From: JAOUJD01 sp963841815
Lineage (GTDB): Bacteria > Pseudomonadota > Gammaproteobacteria > Burkholderiales > Burkholderiaceae_F
Direction of reading: 5' to 3'
Assembly: GCA_963841815.1 (NCBI GenBank)
Contig: CAWJEE010000015.1
Location: forward strand, 131,969 to 195,968
DNA length: 64,000 bases
Position numbers and translations under genes: made by a program. Under the pieces are notes generated by a model. That model saw only the letters and a program-made list of their open reading frames with translations, was not told the DNA's origin and did not search any database. Shown here piece by piece: positions 15,876 to 23,385 of this stretch (positions are counted from its first letter, which is position 1; each line of letters begins with the position of its first letter).

Positions 15876-16839
15876 AGGCCTTCGCCGCGTCGGCCAGACG
15901 CTTCGCGATCCGCGTCCGCAGGCTCGCGGGTGCGATCACCTCGACGTTCTCCCCGTGCCGAAGGATCTCCAGCTCGAGTTCCGCCGGATCGCTGTACGGC
16001 ACCTTCAACTCGTACGTCCCGCCCTCCAGCTCGCGCCCCTTCTGCTGTTCGTTCCAGTTCTCCGAGCGCACCCACTTCGCGGCGTCCTTGTTGAACACCA
16101 GCGTCGCCCACTGCAGGTCCTTGCCGCGGTAGATGCCGTAGCCGCCGCCCAGTTCCTCGTCCACCGTCTTCAGCGACACTTCCTTCGCCTTCTGGTCGGT
16201 GAGCTTCGCGGCCTCGATCGAGTCGAGCGAGAACATGCGGATGCCGTCGGACTGGTGGCACCACGCGTCCAGGTACCAGTTGCCCTTGTAGTTCACCAGC
16301 CGCAGCGGCGACACTTCGCGCTCGGTGTGGCGGTCCTTGGCGCGGCCGTAGTAGCGGATCACGAGGCGCAGCCGCTTCACGAGCGCCGCGCCGATCGTCT
16401 CGAAGACCTTGGGCTCGACGCGCCGCCGCTGCACCGAGATCAGCTTCACGCGCTTCAGGATCTCGTTGGCCGAGCCGTCGGCCGCGTCCAGCAACGCCTG
16501 CAGGCGCGTCATCAGCGGCTTGATGTGCCGGCCCAGCAGCCCGCTCTCGTCGGTGCCTTCGAGCATCTGGTACATCGACATCAGCGCGAGGATCTCCTCG
16601 GGCGAGAACCACAGCCCGGGCAGCTCGAACGAGGGCCCGCTGTTGGGCGTGCCGAAGCGGTAGCCGCCGGCGTCGCGGTCGAACACGAGCGGAGCGTTGA
16701 AGCTGTCGCGCAGCTTCACGAGGTCGCGCTTCAGCGTGGCGCGCGAGACCTCCAGCTCGTCCATCAGGTCGCCGAAGGACACGACGCGCCGCGCCTCGAT
16801 GAGGTTCTTGATCCGGTGCAGTCGCTCGAACTGGCTCAT
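15859..16839 (-). CDS. WYL-domain transcriptional regulator (YafY-like)
   Basis: A 326-residue regulator. The N-terminal helix-turn-helix (RVVSFGDLMDELEVSRATLKR) is followed by a WYL domain with LRLVIRYYGR, VNYKGNWYLDAWCHQ and IRMFSLDSIEAA, and by a WCX-type C-terminal extension (YELKVPYSD, ILRHGENVEVIAP). WYL domains bind nucleic acid or nucleotide ligands and often control defence and DNA-repair genes. The adjacent GIY-YIG-like gene overlaps it. Its place at the edge of the island suggests that it regulates island genes, which is inference. The ATG at 16839 is preceded by GGAGATGCC. Confidence 0.85.
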   Translation of the reverse strand: MSQFERLHRIKNLIEARRVVSFGDLMDELEVSRATLKRDLVKLRDSFNAPLVFDRDAGGYRFGTPNSGPSFELPGLWFSPEEILALMSMYQMLEGTDESGLLGRHIKPLMTRLQALLDAADGSANEILKRVKLISVQRRRVEPKVFETIGAALVKRLRLVIRYYGRAKDRHTEREVSPLRLVNYKGNWYLDAWCHQSDGIRMFSLDSIEAAKLTDQKAKEVSLKTVDEELGGGYGIYRGKDLQWATLVFNKDAAKWVRSENWNEQQKGRELEGGTYELKVPYSDPAELELEILRHGENVEVIAPASLRTRIAKRLADAAKAYAGRA

Positions 16840-16948
16840 GGCATCTCCTGGTCCGGCGACCTTAGTCGACAGTGCCGTCGCCCCACTTGACGGAGATCCA
16901 CCGATCCGGCGGCGCTTTTCTCAGCCGGCGGGAAGGTCGCGCGGCGCC

Positions 16949-17500
16949 TCACCGCGGCCGCAGCGCGTGGACGCGGTCGAACTCGGCCTCCAGTTCCGGA
17001 TGCACGCCGCGCAGCCCGTCGACCACCTGCTTCGCCCAGTCGAAATATTCCTGCTTCCGCTTCAGGTCCCAGTTGGGCGGGCGCGCGACGATGTCCCGCA
17101 GGTTGACGATCTTGTCCGCGAGCTTCACCAGCTTGGCCTGCCCCGAGAGGTGCGGCGCGTGGGCGATCTGCATCCGCTTGCGCAGCGCCTTGCTCTGGGT
17201 CTTCTCGTCGGTCACTTCCACCACGATCGAGGCCACCTCGCGGCCGAACGCGCGCTCGAGCTCCGCCTCGGTCGTGTCCGTGTCTTCGATGGTGTCGTGC
17301 AGGATCGCGGCCGCCAGGACGTCGGCATCCTCGACGCCGGCCTCCGTGGCCAGCGTGCTCGCCACCGCCAGCGGGTGGTTGATGTACGGGCTGCCGCGCA
17401 CGCCCTTGCGCCGCTGCTCGCGGTGCTTGAACGCGGCGAACTCCGCGGCGGCGAGGACTTTGGCGATTCCGCCTGGAACTGCTTCCCTGGCTCTTTCCAT
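16949..17500 (-). CDS. HD-domain hydrolase, MESH1-like small alarmone hydrolase
   Basis: A 183-residue HD-superfamily protein with the RelA/SpoT hydrolase pattern and no synthetase domain: KHREQRRKGVRGSPYINHP, then AAILHDTIEDTDTT (the HD...ED metal site), then LVKLADKIVNLRDI. It would hydrolyse (p)ppGpp or a related nucleotide in the cytosol. The size fits the small alarmone hydrolase group. The ATG follows GGGAG. It is a single-gene unit between the WYL regulator and two short hypothetical genes on the other strand. Confidence 0.85.
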   Translation of the reverse strand: MERAREAVPGGIAKVLAAAEFAAFKHREQRRKGVRGSPYINHPLAVASTLATEAGVEDADVLAAAILHDTIEDTDTTEAELERAFGREVASIVVEVTDEKTQSKALRKRMQIAHAPHLSGQAKLVKLADKIVNLRDIVARPPNWDLKRKQEYFDWAKQVVDGLRGVHPELEAEFDRVHALRPR

Positions 17501-17651
17501 GGGTCTCCCTTCAATGGCTCATGAGCCGTGCCATGCCAGTGTGCCGCTTCTGACAAGAGGGTCATGTGGCGCTAGCTCACCTCGACTCCAGGCCACAGTG
17601 CAAACACGGGCTCGCGCCGTGAGCCCCGTTTCTGCCAGACTGCAACCGTTA

Positions 17652-17701
17652 CGTCGCCGATTTGATCCGCTGATTGCGGGCGACTCATAAATGCCGCTAA
17701 A
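17652..17701 (+). promoter_or_regulatory. duplicated upstream element, copy A
   Basis: CGTCGCCGATTT (17652-17663), TTGCGGGCGAC (17674-17684) and CCGCTAAA (17694-17701) recur in the same order upstream of the next gene at 18605-18654. GTCGCC and GGCGAC form the arms of an inverted repeat. It ends 62 bp before the ATG at 17764, so it is a likely promoter or operator. Confidence 0.55.
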
Positions 17702-17763
17702 ACGCGGGTGTCTCCGCCTCCCCGGAAGCCGCCCGTTGGACCCGTGGGAGGCCGGAGCACCAG

Positions 17764-18489
17764 ATGACCAACCGCAACGAATCGGCTGCCCTTGCCAGGG
17801 TCTGGCGGCAACTCGACCCCGAGCACTATTACGAAGCCGGTGAGATCGCGATCCTGCGCGCGTACTTCGGCCTGAAACCGCGGCCGGGCGACATGCCGCT
17901 GATGGAACTCTACGAGGCGTCGGCCGACGAGAACGCCGACGCCGACCCGGACGCACCGCGCGTCGGCCCGATCCGCCTGCGGCACCTTCAGGTGAGCGGG
18001 CCGGTCACCGAGCTGAACGAGGCGGTCGCCCGCATCTGCCTGGCCGAAGTGCAGGACCGCCTGCCGCAGTGGTGGTCCTCCTCGGCGGAGAACGGCGTCG
18101 TGATCGGCCGCGCGCGCTTCGCCGCGCCGGAGCGCACGTTCACGCCGCTGCATCCCGAGCGGCTCCTGTGCATCAACTGGGCCGACTCGGGCCCGGGCTT
18201 CTCGTGGCCGGAGGAATACAACGTCACGCTGCTGCCCGGGTTCGGGCGCTACGTGCTGACCGCGTCCGCGGACTCGCCCGATTCTTACGGTGTCACGGAC
18301 TTCGCGCTGGGCTGGTTCCGCGCCTCCGAGGACCGCGTCGCCGGCAGCAAGCGCCTGCTGGTGCGCTGGTGGCGCGAGGCGGCGAAGCACGACGGCGGGC
18401 CGTGGGCGTATCTCTTCAGCGAGGGACTGATCGACGTGAGGGAGGCGTACCGGATGCGCCGGCTGGTGTGGGGCGACCGCGAGGAGTGA
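17764..18489 (+). CDS. hypothetical protein, 241 residues
   Basis: I do not recognise a family. The protein is acidic and soluble, rich in Trp (WRQLD, QWWSSSAE, WADSGPGFSWPEEYN, LVRWWREAAKH), with no signal peptide or membrane segment. GTDF-like repeats are absent. The middle (LCINWADSGPGFSWPEEYNV...LLPGFGRYVLTAS) and the end (GGPWAYLFSEGLIDVREAYR) look like a compact alpha/beta fold. It shares an unusual upstream element with the next gene, so the two are probably controlled together. Codon use is normal for this genome. Confidence 0.6.
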   Translation: MTNRNESAALARVWRQLDPEHYYEAGEIAILRAYFGLKPRPGDMPLMELYEASADENADADPDAPRVGPIRLRHLQVSGPVTELNEAVARICLAEVQDRLPQWWSSSAENGVVIGRARFAAPERTFTPLHPERLLCINWADSGPGFSWPEEYNVTLLPGFGRYVLTASADSPDSYGVTDFALGWFRASEDRVAGSKRLLVRWWREAAKHDGGPWAYLFSEGLIDVREAYRMRRLVWGDREE

Positions 18490-18604
18490 CGGGCGGTCGA
18501 CGGAGGCTCGCGAGGTGAACCTCGCGTTCGGGATCATTGCAATGAGGCGGCGTTCCGTGACCGGTTGCGCACGAAGCCGCGATGGATGTTGATGGATGTT
18601 CTTC

Positions 18605-18682
18605 CGTCGCCGATTTAGTCCCACTTGCGGGCGACGCTAAACAACACCGCTAAACGGGACGCTGGGCGACCGGAGAGTCGCC
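18605..18682 (+). promoter_or_regulatory. duplicated upstream element, copy B, with extra GTCGCC hairpin
   Basis: Copy B repeats CGTCGCCGATTT (18605-18616), TTGCGGGCGAC (18625-18635) and CCGCTAAA (18647-18654). It is followed by a second inverted pair, GGCGAC (18665-18670) and GTCGCC (18677-18682). It lies 22-99 bp before the ATG at 18704. The shared blocks in front of two unrelated short genes point to one regulator or sigma factor. Confidence 0.55.
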
Positions 18683-18703
18683 GCATCGAGTGAGGAGCAG
18701 CAC

Positions 18704-19027
18704 ATGAGTCAACAGATCGAAACCGGTTCCAGCCCGGCACCGCAAGCCGTCATCCAGTTGTCCGACACCACCCCCGACGAACTCGCGCACGACCGCTACC
18801 TCGACGCGCTGCACGACCTCGTCGAGGACGCCGCAGCAGGGCAACGAATGCACCTGCTCGCCGACGTGCTCGCGTGGACGTTCGCGCGACTGGCGATCGG
18901 CTGCGGCGCGTCGGCCACGGCCGACCTGCTCGCCAAAGTCGGCAAGTACATGGGCGCACTGGCGGAGCAGGACGCAGCCAGGCGCGAGCTCGAGCGCGCG
19001 CGGCAGGAGGGGCGGTTGCCGAACTGA
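18704..19027 (+). CDS. hypothetical protein, 107 residues
   Basis: A small, mostly helical, acidic protein with no recognised domain. Features are DELAHDRYLDALHDLVEDAA in the first half, a small Gly/Ala-rich helix (LADVLAWTFARLAIGCGASATAD) and a charged C-terminal helix (ARRELERARQEGRLPN). The ATG is preceded by GTGAGGAG at good spacing. It shares its upstream element with the gene at 17764-18489 and ends 39 bp from the convergent BrkB gene. Confidence 0.6.
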   Translation: MSQQIETGSSPAPQAVIQLSDTTPDELAHDRYLDALHDLVEDAAAGQRMHLLADVLAWTFARLAIGCGASATADLLAKVGKYMGALAEQDAARRELERARQEGRLPN

Positions 19028-19066
19028 GGCCTTCCTTCCTCGCCGATCGGAACCGAGGAAGGACCG

Positions 19067-19972
19067 TCAGCCCGTCTCGGCCTCCATCGGTGCCGGGTCG
19101 CGGTCGATGGGCTCGCGCCCGATTCGCTCGTACTCCGCGATCACCTGCGCGCCAAGCAACAGCACGATGGCGCCGATCTCGACGCTCAGCATCACGGCGA
19201 CCGAGGTCGTCAGCGATCCGTAGACGAGCTGGATCTGCGAAATCGTCGAGAAGTACCAGACCAGGAAGTGCCGCGTCGCTTCCCACAGCAGTGCCGCGAC
19301 CGTGCCGCCGATCAGCGCGTGGCGGAGCGACAGGCGTCCCACCGGCATCACGAGATAGACCGCCGTCAGCAGCAGGATCTCGCCGATGACGCCGAGGAGG
19401 TACAGCAACTGGGAGGAAACGAAGTCGAGCGGATGGGGCCGCCCGAGGATCACCACGGTGCGGGTGCCCAGCTGCTCCAGGGCTCCCGAGACGAGCGTGA
19501 CGATCAGCAGGCCGACGGCCAGGGACAGCATGAACAGGTACGGCATCACCGCCGACGCCAGGAAGTGACGACGACGCACGGCCACTCGATGGAAGAAGAT
19601 CACCGACATGGCGTTTTCGAGCACGGTGAACGCGAGGCTGCTGAAGAACAGCATCAAGGCCAGCAGCAGCCAGCCGACGACGTCCCGGTGCATCAGGAAC
19701 GTACGGAGCTCGTCGACCAGCACGGCCGACCGGCCCGGCACGACGAATTCGAGGCTGGCGCCGACGGTGGCGAGCACCCGCGCTTCGTCGAACACGTGCG
19801 TCAGCGCGAGCACCACCAGGATCAGCAACGGCACCAGCGACAGCAGCGCGTAGTACGCCACCGCGCCGGCCAGCAGCAGGCCCTGGTTGGCGCGGAACTG
19901 CCTGATGACGGCGAGGGCGAACACGCCCGGATGGCGGAGCGCCTTCCTCGCACTTCGGCCGAACAGTTGCAT
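19067..19972 (-). CDS. YihY/BrkB-family inner-membrane protein
   Basis: A 301-residue integral membrane protein. The family hallmark LAGAVAYYALLSLVPLLILV lies near residue 35. Further membrane helices follow (VVGWLLLALMLFFSSLAF, AVMPYLFMLSLAVGLLIV, LYLLGVIGEILLLTAVYL, SVAVMLSVEIGAIVLLLGA). The LLWEATRHFLVWYFSTIS stretch is also characteristic. The role of this family is unsettled; proposals include transport and envelope integrity. The C-terminus is short, polar and presumably cytoplasmic. It is a single transcription unit. Confidence 0.9.
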   Translation of the reverse strand: MQLFGRSARKALRHPGVFALAVIRQFRANQGLLLAGAVAYYALLSLVPLLILVVLALTHVFDEARVLATVGASLEFVVPGRSAVLVDELRTFLMHRDVVGWLLLALMLFFSSLAFTVLENAMSVIFFHRVAVRRRHFLASAVMPYLFMLSLAVGLLIVTLVSGALEQLGTRTVVILGRPHPLDFVSSQLLYLLGVIGEILLLTAVYLVMPVGRLSLRHALIGGTVAALLWEATRHFLVWYFSTISQIQLVYGSLTTSVAVMLSVEIGAIVLLLGAQVIAEYERIGREPIDRDPAPMEAETG

Positions 19973-20101
19973 GCGGAACCGTCTCCACGCCCGTTGAAAG
20001 CCGTTGCTTCAATGTAGCGCCGGGAAGCGGAGGCCGGCACTCCGGCTGCATCGAGTATGGCGCGAAGGAAGGCCGCTGGCCGATGCGAGATGGCCAACTG
20101 A

Positions 20102-21712
20102 CTATTGATCACCCGGTATTCGATCACCCAGTATCCGGGCCAGCGCGGGATCCTCGCGGACTTTCGAGCCGAGGTTGGCCAGGCAGGTCGAGACCACTCC
20201 CTTGATCAGTGACTCGCTTGGAATGACGTAGGCGCGATCAGTGCAGGTGGTCTCGTAATGCAATTCCTGCTTCTGTCCGTCGCGCCCCGTGACGACAATG
20301 CCAAGCGCGATCACCCCATTGATGTGCCAGTAGAGGAGCGTTGACGGTGTCTGTACCTCGAACCTGGTCAGGCGTGCGTCGATGACGAACTCCGCGCCGG
20401 TGCCGGCGGTGCCGTGACCCAGCATGCCTAACTCTGCTCGCAGCAACTGGCCGATCATCTCCACCGGCGTGGGCGCCATTTCGATCTTGCCCAACGACAC
20501 GCTCAGGGCCGATCGCTCTCCGATGAGAGCCCCCTTGGCATCGCGCCGATCGTCTCGGACGGGGGGGATTCGAACCCTGGCCTTCTCCCGCGGCGCAGCC
20601 ACGCGCGCCCCTGGCGTGGATTCATATGGCGGCAGCGCGATGAGCATGCCACTTGAGCCCGAGGCGGTTCTCGGAGGCCCGGAAAAGATGTCTGTCAGGG
20701 CCGCGGCAACCATTTCCTCGGGGGTCTTGCGGGTGCGCGGCGTCTGGGAGGAGGTGGCTGTCGCCAGGAACCCTTGTGACTCGGGCTCCCGGATGAAGAC
20801 AGTCAACTCGCTCATGAACTCGGGGAGATCTCCCATCCACTTGTAGCGGTACGCCACGATCGCATCGATGTTCCTCGGCGCCTCGGCCGCTGGGCCGGTG
20901 GTGGCCTCGAGTCCCTTGCGCTGGAGTTCGGTGGCGATCAGCTGGTTGACGCCCCGTGCGTCCGGACCCAGCTTCACGACGTAGTACGACCTGAGCGCCG
21001 ACAGTTCCCGGCCCGGCTTGACCGGCGCTGTGTCGGATCGATTGAAGCGTGCCCAGGCGTCGTCGGTCCAGAAGAAGATGATGGGAGGAATCGCCCCCAG
21101 ATTGAAGTGGTGCACCTTGGCGAGCAGGCTGCCGTCGCTCGCCAGTCCGATCGTCGTCTCGTAGTCGGCTCCTCCCCCACTCAACCGGTAGAAGAAACTG
21201 CCCATCGCGCAAAGACCGATGCCCGCCTCCCGGGACGCAGGCACTCGAAGGCTCTCGCACGGCTCGAACTGGCCAGGCTCACCGGCGGTGCTTCGGCGGA
21301 TCGGGTTGATGACAAGCTGCCAATTCGCCGCGGGGATCAGCGATCCGGCCGGATGCGCGAACTCCTCGATCTTCAGGGTCACGCGCTCGCATGAGCGCAA
21401 GGCTTCAGGGCGGTTCAGCTTGTAGGTGTAGGCGTCCGGCTTTCGCAGGACGTCGGCAGTCCACAGGTCGGTGAACCAGACCTCGCGGCTTTGCCCCTTT
21501 TCATCGAACAGCAGGCCCTTGTTCTCGTAGCTTCCCTCGATGATTCGGCAGTCCTCGCTGGCGCTGGCGATGTCGGGCCAGCCTGTGGGGTAGTACTCGT
21601 TCTTCTCGAATCTGGACGTCGTTACACATCCTGCGACCAGCGCCGCGATCAGGATCGACCATGCAAGCCTCGACAGCGATCCAGGGAGGCCTGTTGGTGC
21701 GATCGATGCCAT
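20102..21712 (-). CDS. large hypothetical lipoprotein, 536 residues
   Basis: I chose the ATG at 21712 because GAGGTGG precedes it; an ATG at 21748 lacks a ribosome-binding site. The N-terminus is a lipoprotein signal ending in the lipobox LVAGC. The mature protein is a soluble envelope protein of unknown family, with several short repeats of beta-rich sequence (AGEPGQFEPCESLRVP, IIFFWTDDAWARFNRSD, MLIALPPYESTPG). The last third (VEMIGQLLRAELGMLGHG... EFVIDARLTRFEVQTP) resembles the lipoproteins of the YajG/YaiO type, but this is weak. It follows the lipoprotein gene at 21752-22273 closely, suggesting a two-gene operon. Confidence 0.65.
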   Translation of the reverse strand: MASIAPTGLPGSLSRLAWSILIAALVAGCVTTSRFEKNEYYPTGWPDIASASEDCRIIEGSYENKGLLFDEKGQSREVWFTDLWTADVLRKPDAYTYKLNRPEALRSCERVTLKIEEFAHPAGSLIPAANWQLVINPIRRSTAGEPGQFEPCESLRVPASREAGIGLCAMGSFFYRLSGGGADYETTIGLASDGSLLAKVHHFNLGAIPPIIFFWTDDAWARFNRSDTAPVKPGRELSALRSYYVVKLGPDARGVNQLIATELQRKGLEATTGPAAEAPRNIDAIVAYRYKWMGDLPEFMSELTVFIREPESQGFLATATSSQTPRTRKTPEEMVAAALTDIFSGPPRTASGSSGMLIALPPYESTPGARVAAPREKARVRIPPVRDDRRDAKGALIGERSALSVSLGKIEMAPTPVEMIGQLLRAELGMLGHGTAGTGAEFVIDARLTRFEVQTPSTLLYWHINGVIALGIVVTGRDGQKQELHYETTCTDRAYVIPSESLIKGVVSTCLANLGSKVREDPALARILGDRIPGDQ

Positions 21713-21751
21713 GCGGCCACCTCGACAAGGAAGCAGGAGGCGGTGCATTGA

Positions 21752-22273
21752 TCAACGAGCCGGCGCCTCACCCGGGGCGACGATGGGAACGTAGAGCAGC
21801 GCGCTGTTGTTGCTCAGGTCCTTGTCCCAATACTCGTAATCCGATCTCGCGTACCCCGTGATGGCGACTTGCGTTCCGACATCGCCCGTCGTGACACCAT
21901 CGAAAGTGAAGGCCAGTTCGCTGCTCGGAGGAAATGAGGGAACCATGACTCCGCCCGCCAGCTGCTGCACGGATACGGCCGGGCAGACCACAGCGCCGGA
22001 CGAGCGACAAGTCACGCTGTCGTATCGGAATCCGATGGGAGCCGGAAACTGCAGCACGACGTCCGGGGCAACGCTCTTGCCGGCGTTCGGGACGCGTATC
22101 AGTACCGTGTTTCGCTGATTCGGGACCAGCGGCGAGTTGGCGGACGTGATCACGACGTGCACCTCGGCCCAGTCGTCCTTGCGCAGGTATTCGTCGGCGC
22201 CGCCGCAGCCCTGCAAGAGCACGGGCACCAGCAGGGCAAGCACCGAAGCGATGCCAACCCGACTGCGACTCAT
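21752..22273 (-). CDS. hypothetical lipoprotein, 173 residues
   Basis: The ATG at 22273 is preceded by GGAGGTGG; the longer frame to 22381 lacks a signal. The signal peptide ends in the lipobox LLQGC. The mature part resembles a DUF11-like or CARDB-like beta domain for repeats outside the cell: AEVHVVITSANSPLVPNQRN, then PNAGKSVAPDVVLQFPAPIG, then VTCRSSGAVVCP, which may form a disulphide. It ends with YARSDYEYWDKDLSNNSA, the calcium-like ending seen in such folds. A role in the envelope or at the surface is likely but unproven. It sits 39 bp upstream of the large lipoprotein. Confidence 0.65.
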   Translation of the reverse strand: MSRSRVGIASVLALLVPVLLQGCGGADEYLRKDDWAEVHVVITSANSPLVPNQRNTVLIRVPNAGKSVAPDVVLQFPAPIGFRYDSVTCRSSGAVVCPAVSVQQLAGGVMVPSFPPSSELAFTFDGVTTGDVGTQVAITGYARSDYEYWDKDLSNNSALLYVPIVAPGEAPAR

Positions 22274-22558
22274 GAGCCACCTCCACACTGGGCGGGCGAC
22301 GCTGGCAAAAGTAAAAAACTCCTCTTTTAGTGTTGTGAGCCGTCGGCGTTCGGTATTGACGGAAGGCAACCGCGCAACCAACTATTGATCAGTTGCTCTG
22401 GCTTGGTTGTCCGCAGCGGCTTGCCGACACCGAGGGAGGGCGCCTTGCGAGCCAGAGCGGAAGTCAGGGTTCGCCGAAGAGCGGCAATGTGGAAAGCCTC
22501 GACTGCCTATCATTCGGAGCCGCCGCATGCGAACGGGCAGTCAACGCAGGAGCACGTG

Positions 22559-23326
22559 ATGATCGAGATCTCCGACGACGCGAAGCGCAACCGGGAAGGC
22601 TGGACGCAGGCCAATGCCGATCACACGGACGAGCAGGCGAGCCACAACTGGGCAGCGGCCGAAATCACATGGGGTGTTTTCGGTGTGCCGGAGGCCTCGC
22701 TCGGCACCCTCGGCGAAGTCCGTGACCTTGACGTCGTCGAACTCGGCTGCGGCACCGCGTATGTCTCGGCCTGGCTGGCACGGCGCGGCGCGCGTCCCGT
22801 CGGCGTCGACGTGACTCCCGCGCAGCTTGCGACGGCCCGCCGATGCCAGCGCGAGTTCGGAATCGACTTCCCGCTGATCGAGGCCAGCGCCGAGCATGTC
22901 CCGCTCCCGTCGGCGAGCTTCGACCTGGCGGTCTCCGAGTACGGCGCAAGCATCTGGTGCGATCCGCACCTCTGGATTCCGGAAGCACACCGACTGCTGC
23001 GGCCTGGCGGCCGATTGTGGTTCCTCCGTAACAGCACCTTGTCGATCCTGTGCGCGCCGGACGTCGGGCCACCGACCACGGCACTCCAGCGGCCGCAGCG
23101 GGGACTGGGGCGCCTGGAGTGGCCCGGCGAGCTTGCGGTGGAGTGGCAGCTGCCGCACGGCGAGATGTTCCGCCTCCTGCGGCACGCGGGCTTCGATGTC
23201 GTCGATCTGGTCGAACTCTACCCACCCGATGGCGCAGTCGACCACGCCTACTACGAAGCGTTCTCGGTCGATTGGGCGCGCAAGTGGCCGTGCGAGGAGA
23301 TCTGGGTCGCGCAGAAGCGTCGCTGA
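22559..23326 (+). CDS. class I SAM-dependent methyltransferase
   Basis: A 255-residue protein from the ATG at 22559, which follows CAGGAG. SAM motif I is VVELGCGTAYVSAWLARRG, motif II VGVDVTPAQLATA, and the post-motif segment SFDLAVSEYGASIWCDP, followed by LLRPGGRLWFLRN. This is the Methyltransf_11/25 pattern, so a small-molecule methyltransferase is likely. The substrate is unknown. The gene is divergent from the lipoprotein pair and convergent with the P-type ATPase, and it has no operon partners. Confidence 0.85.
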   Translation: MIEISDDAKRNREGWTQANADHTDEQASHNWAAAEITWGVFGVPEASLGTLGEVRDLDVVELGCGTAYVSAWLARRGARPVGVDVTPAQLATARRCQREFGIDFPLIEASAEHVPLPSASFDLAVSEYGASIWCDPHLWIPEAHRLLRPGGRLWFLRNSTLSILCAPDVGPPTTALQRPQRGLGRLEWPGELAVEWQLPHGEMFRLLRHAGFDVVDLVELYPPDGAVDHAYYEAFSVDWARKWPCEEIWVAQKRR

Positions 23327-23385
23327 CGCAGGCAATGAACGGACAGATGCGGCGCCCGGTCCGCCTGCTCTAAGGCGCTCCGGCC

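Noticed and set aside
18581..18600. Tandem repeat GATGGATGTT x2
   Set aside because: Only two short copies and no link to a gene feature; likely chance or slippage.
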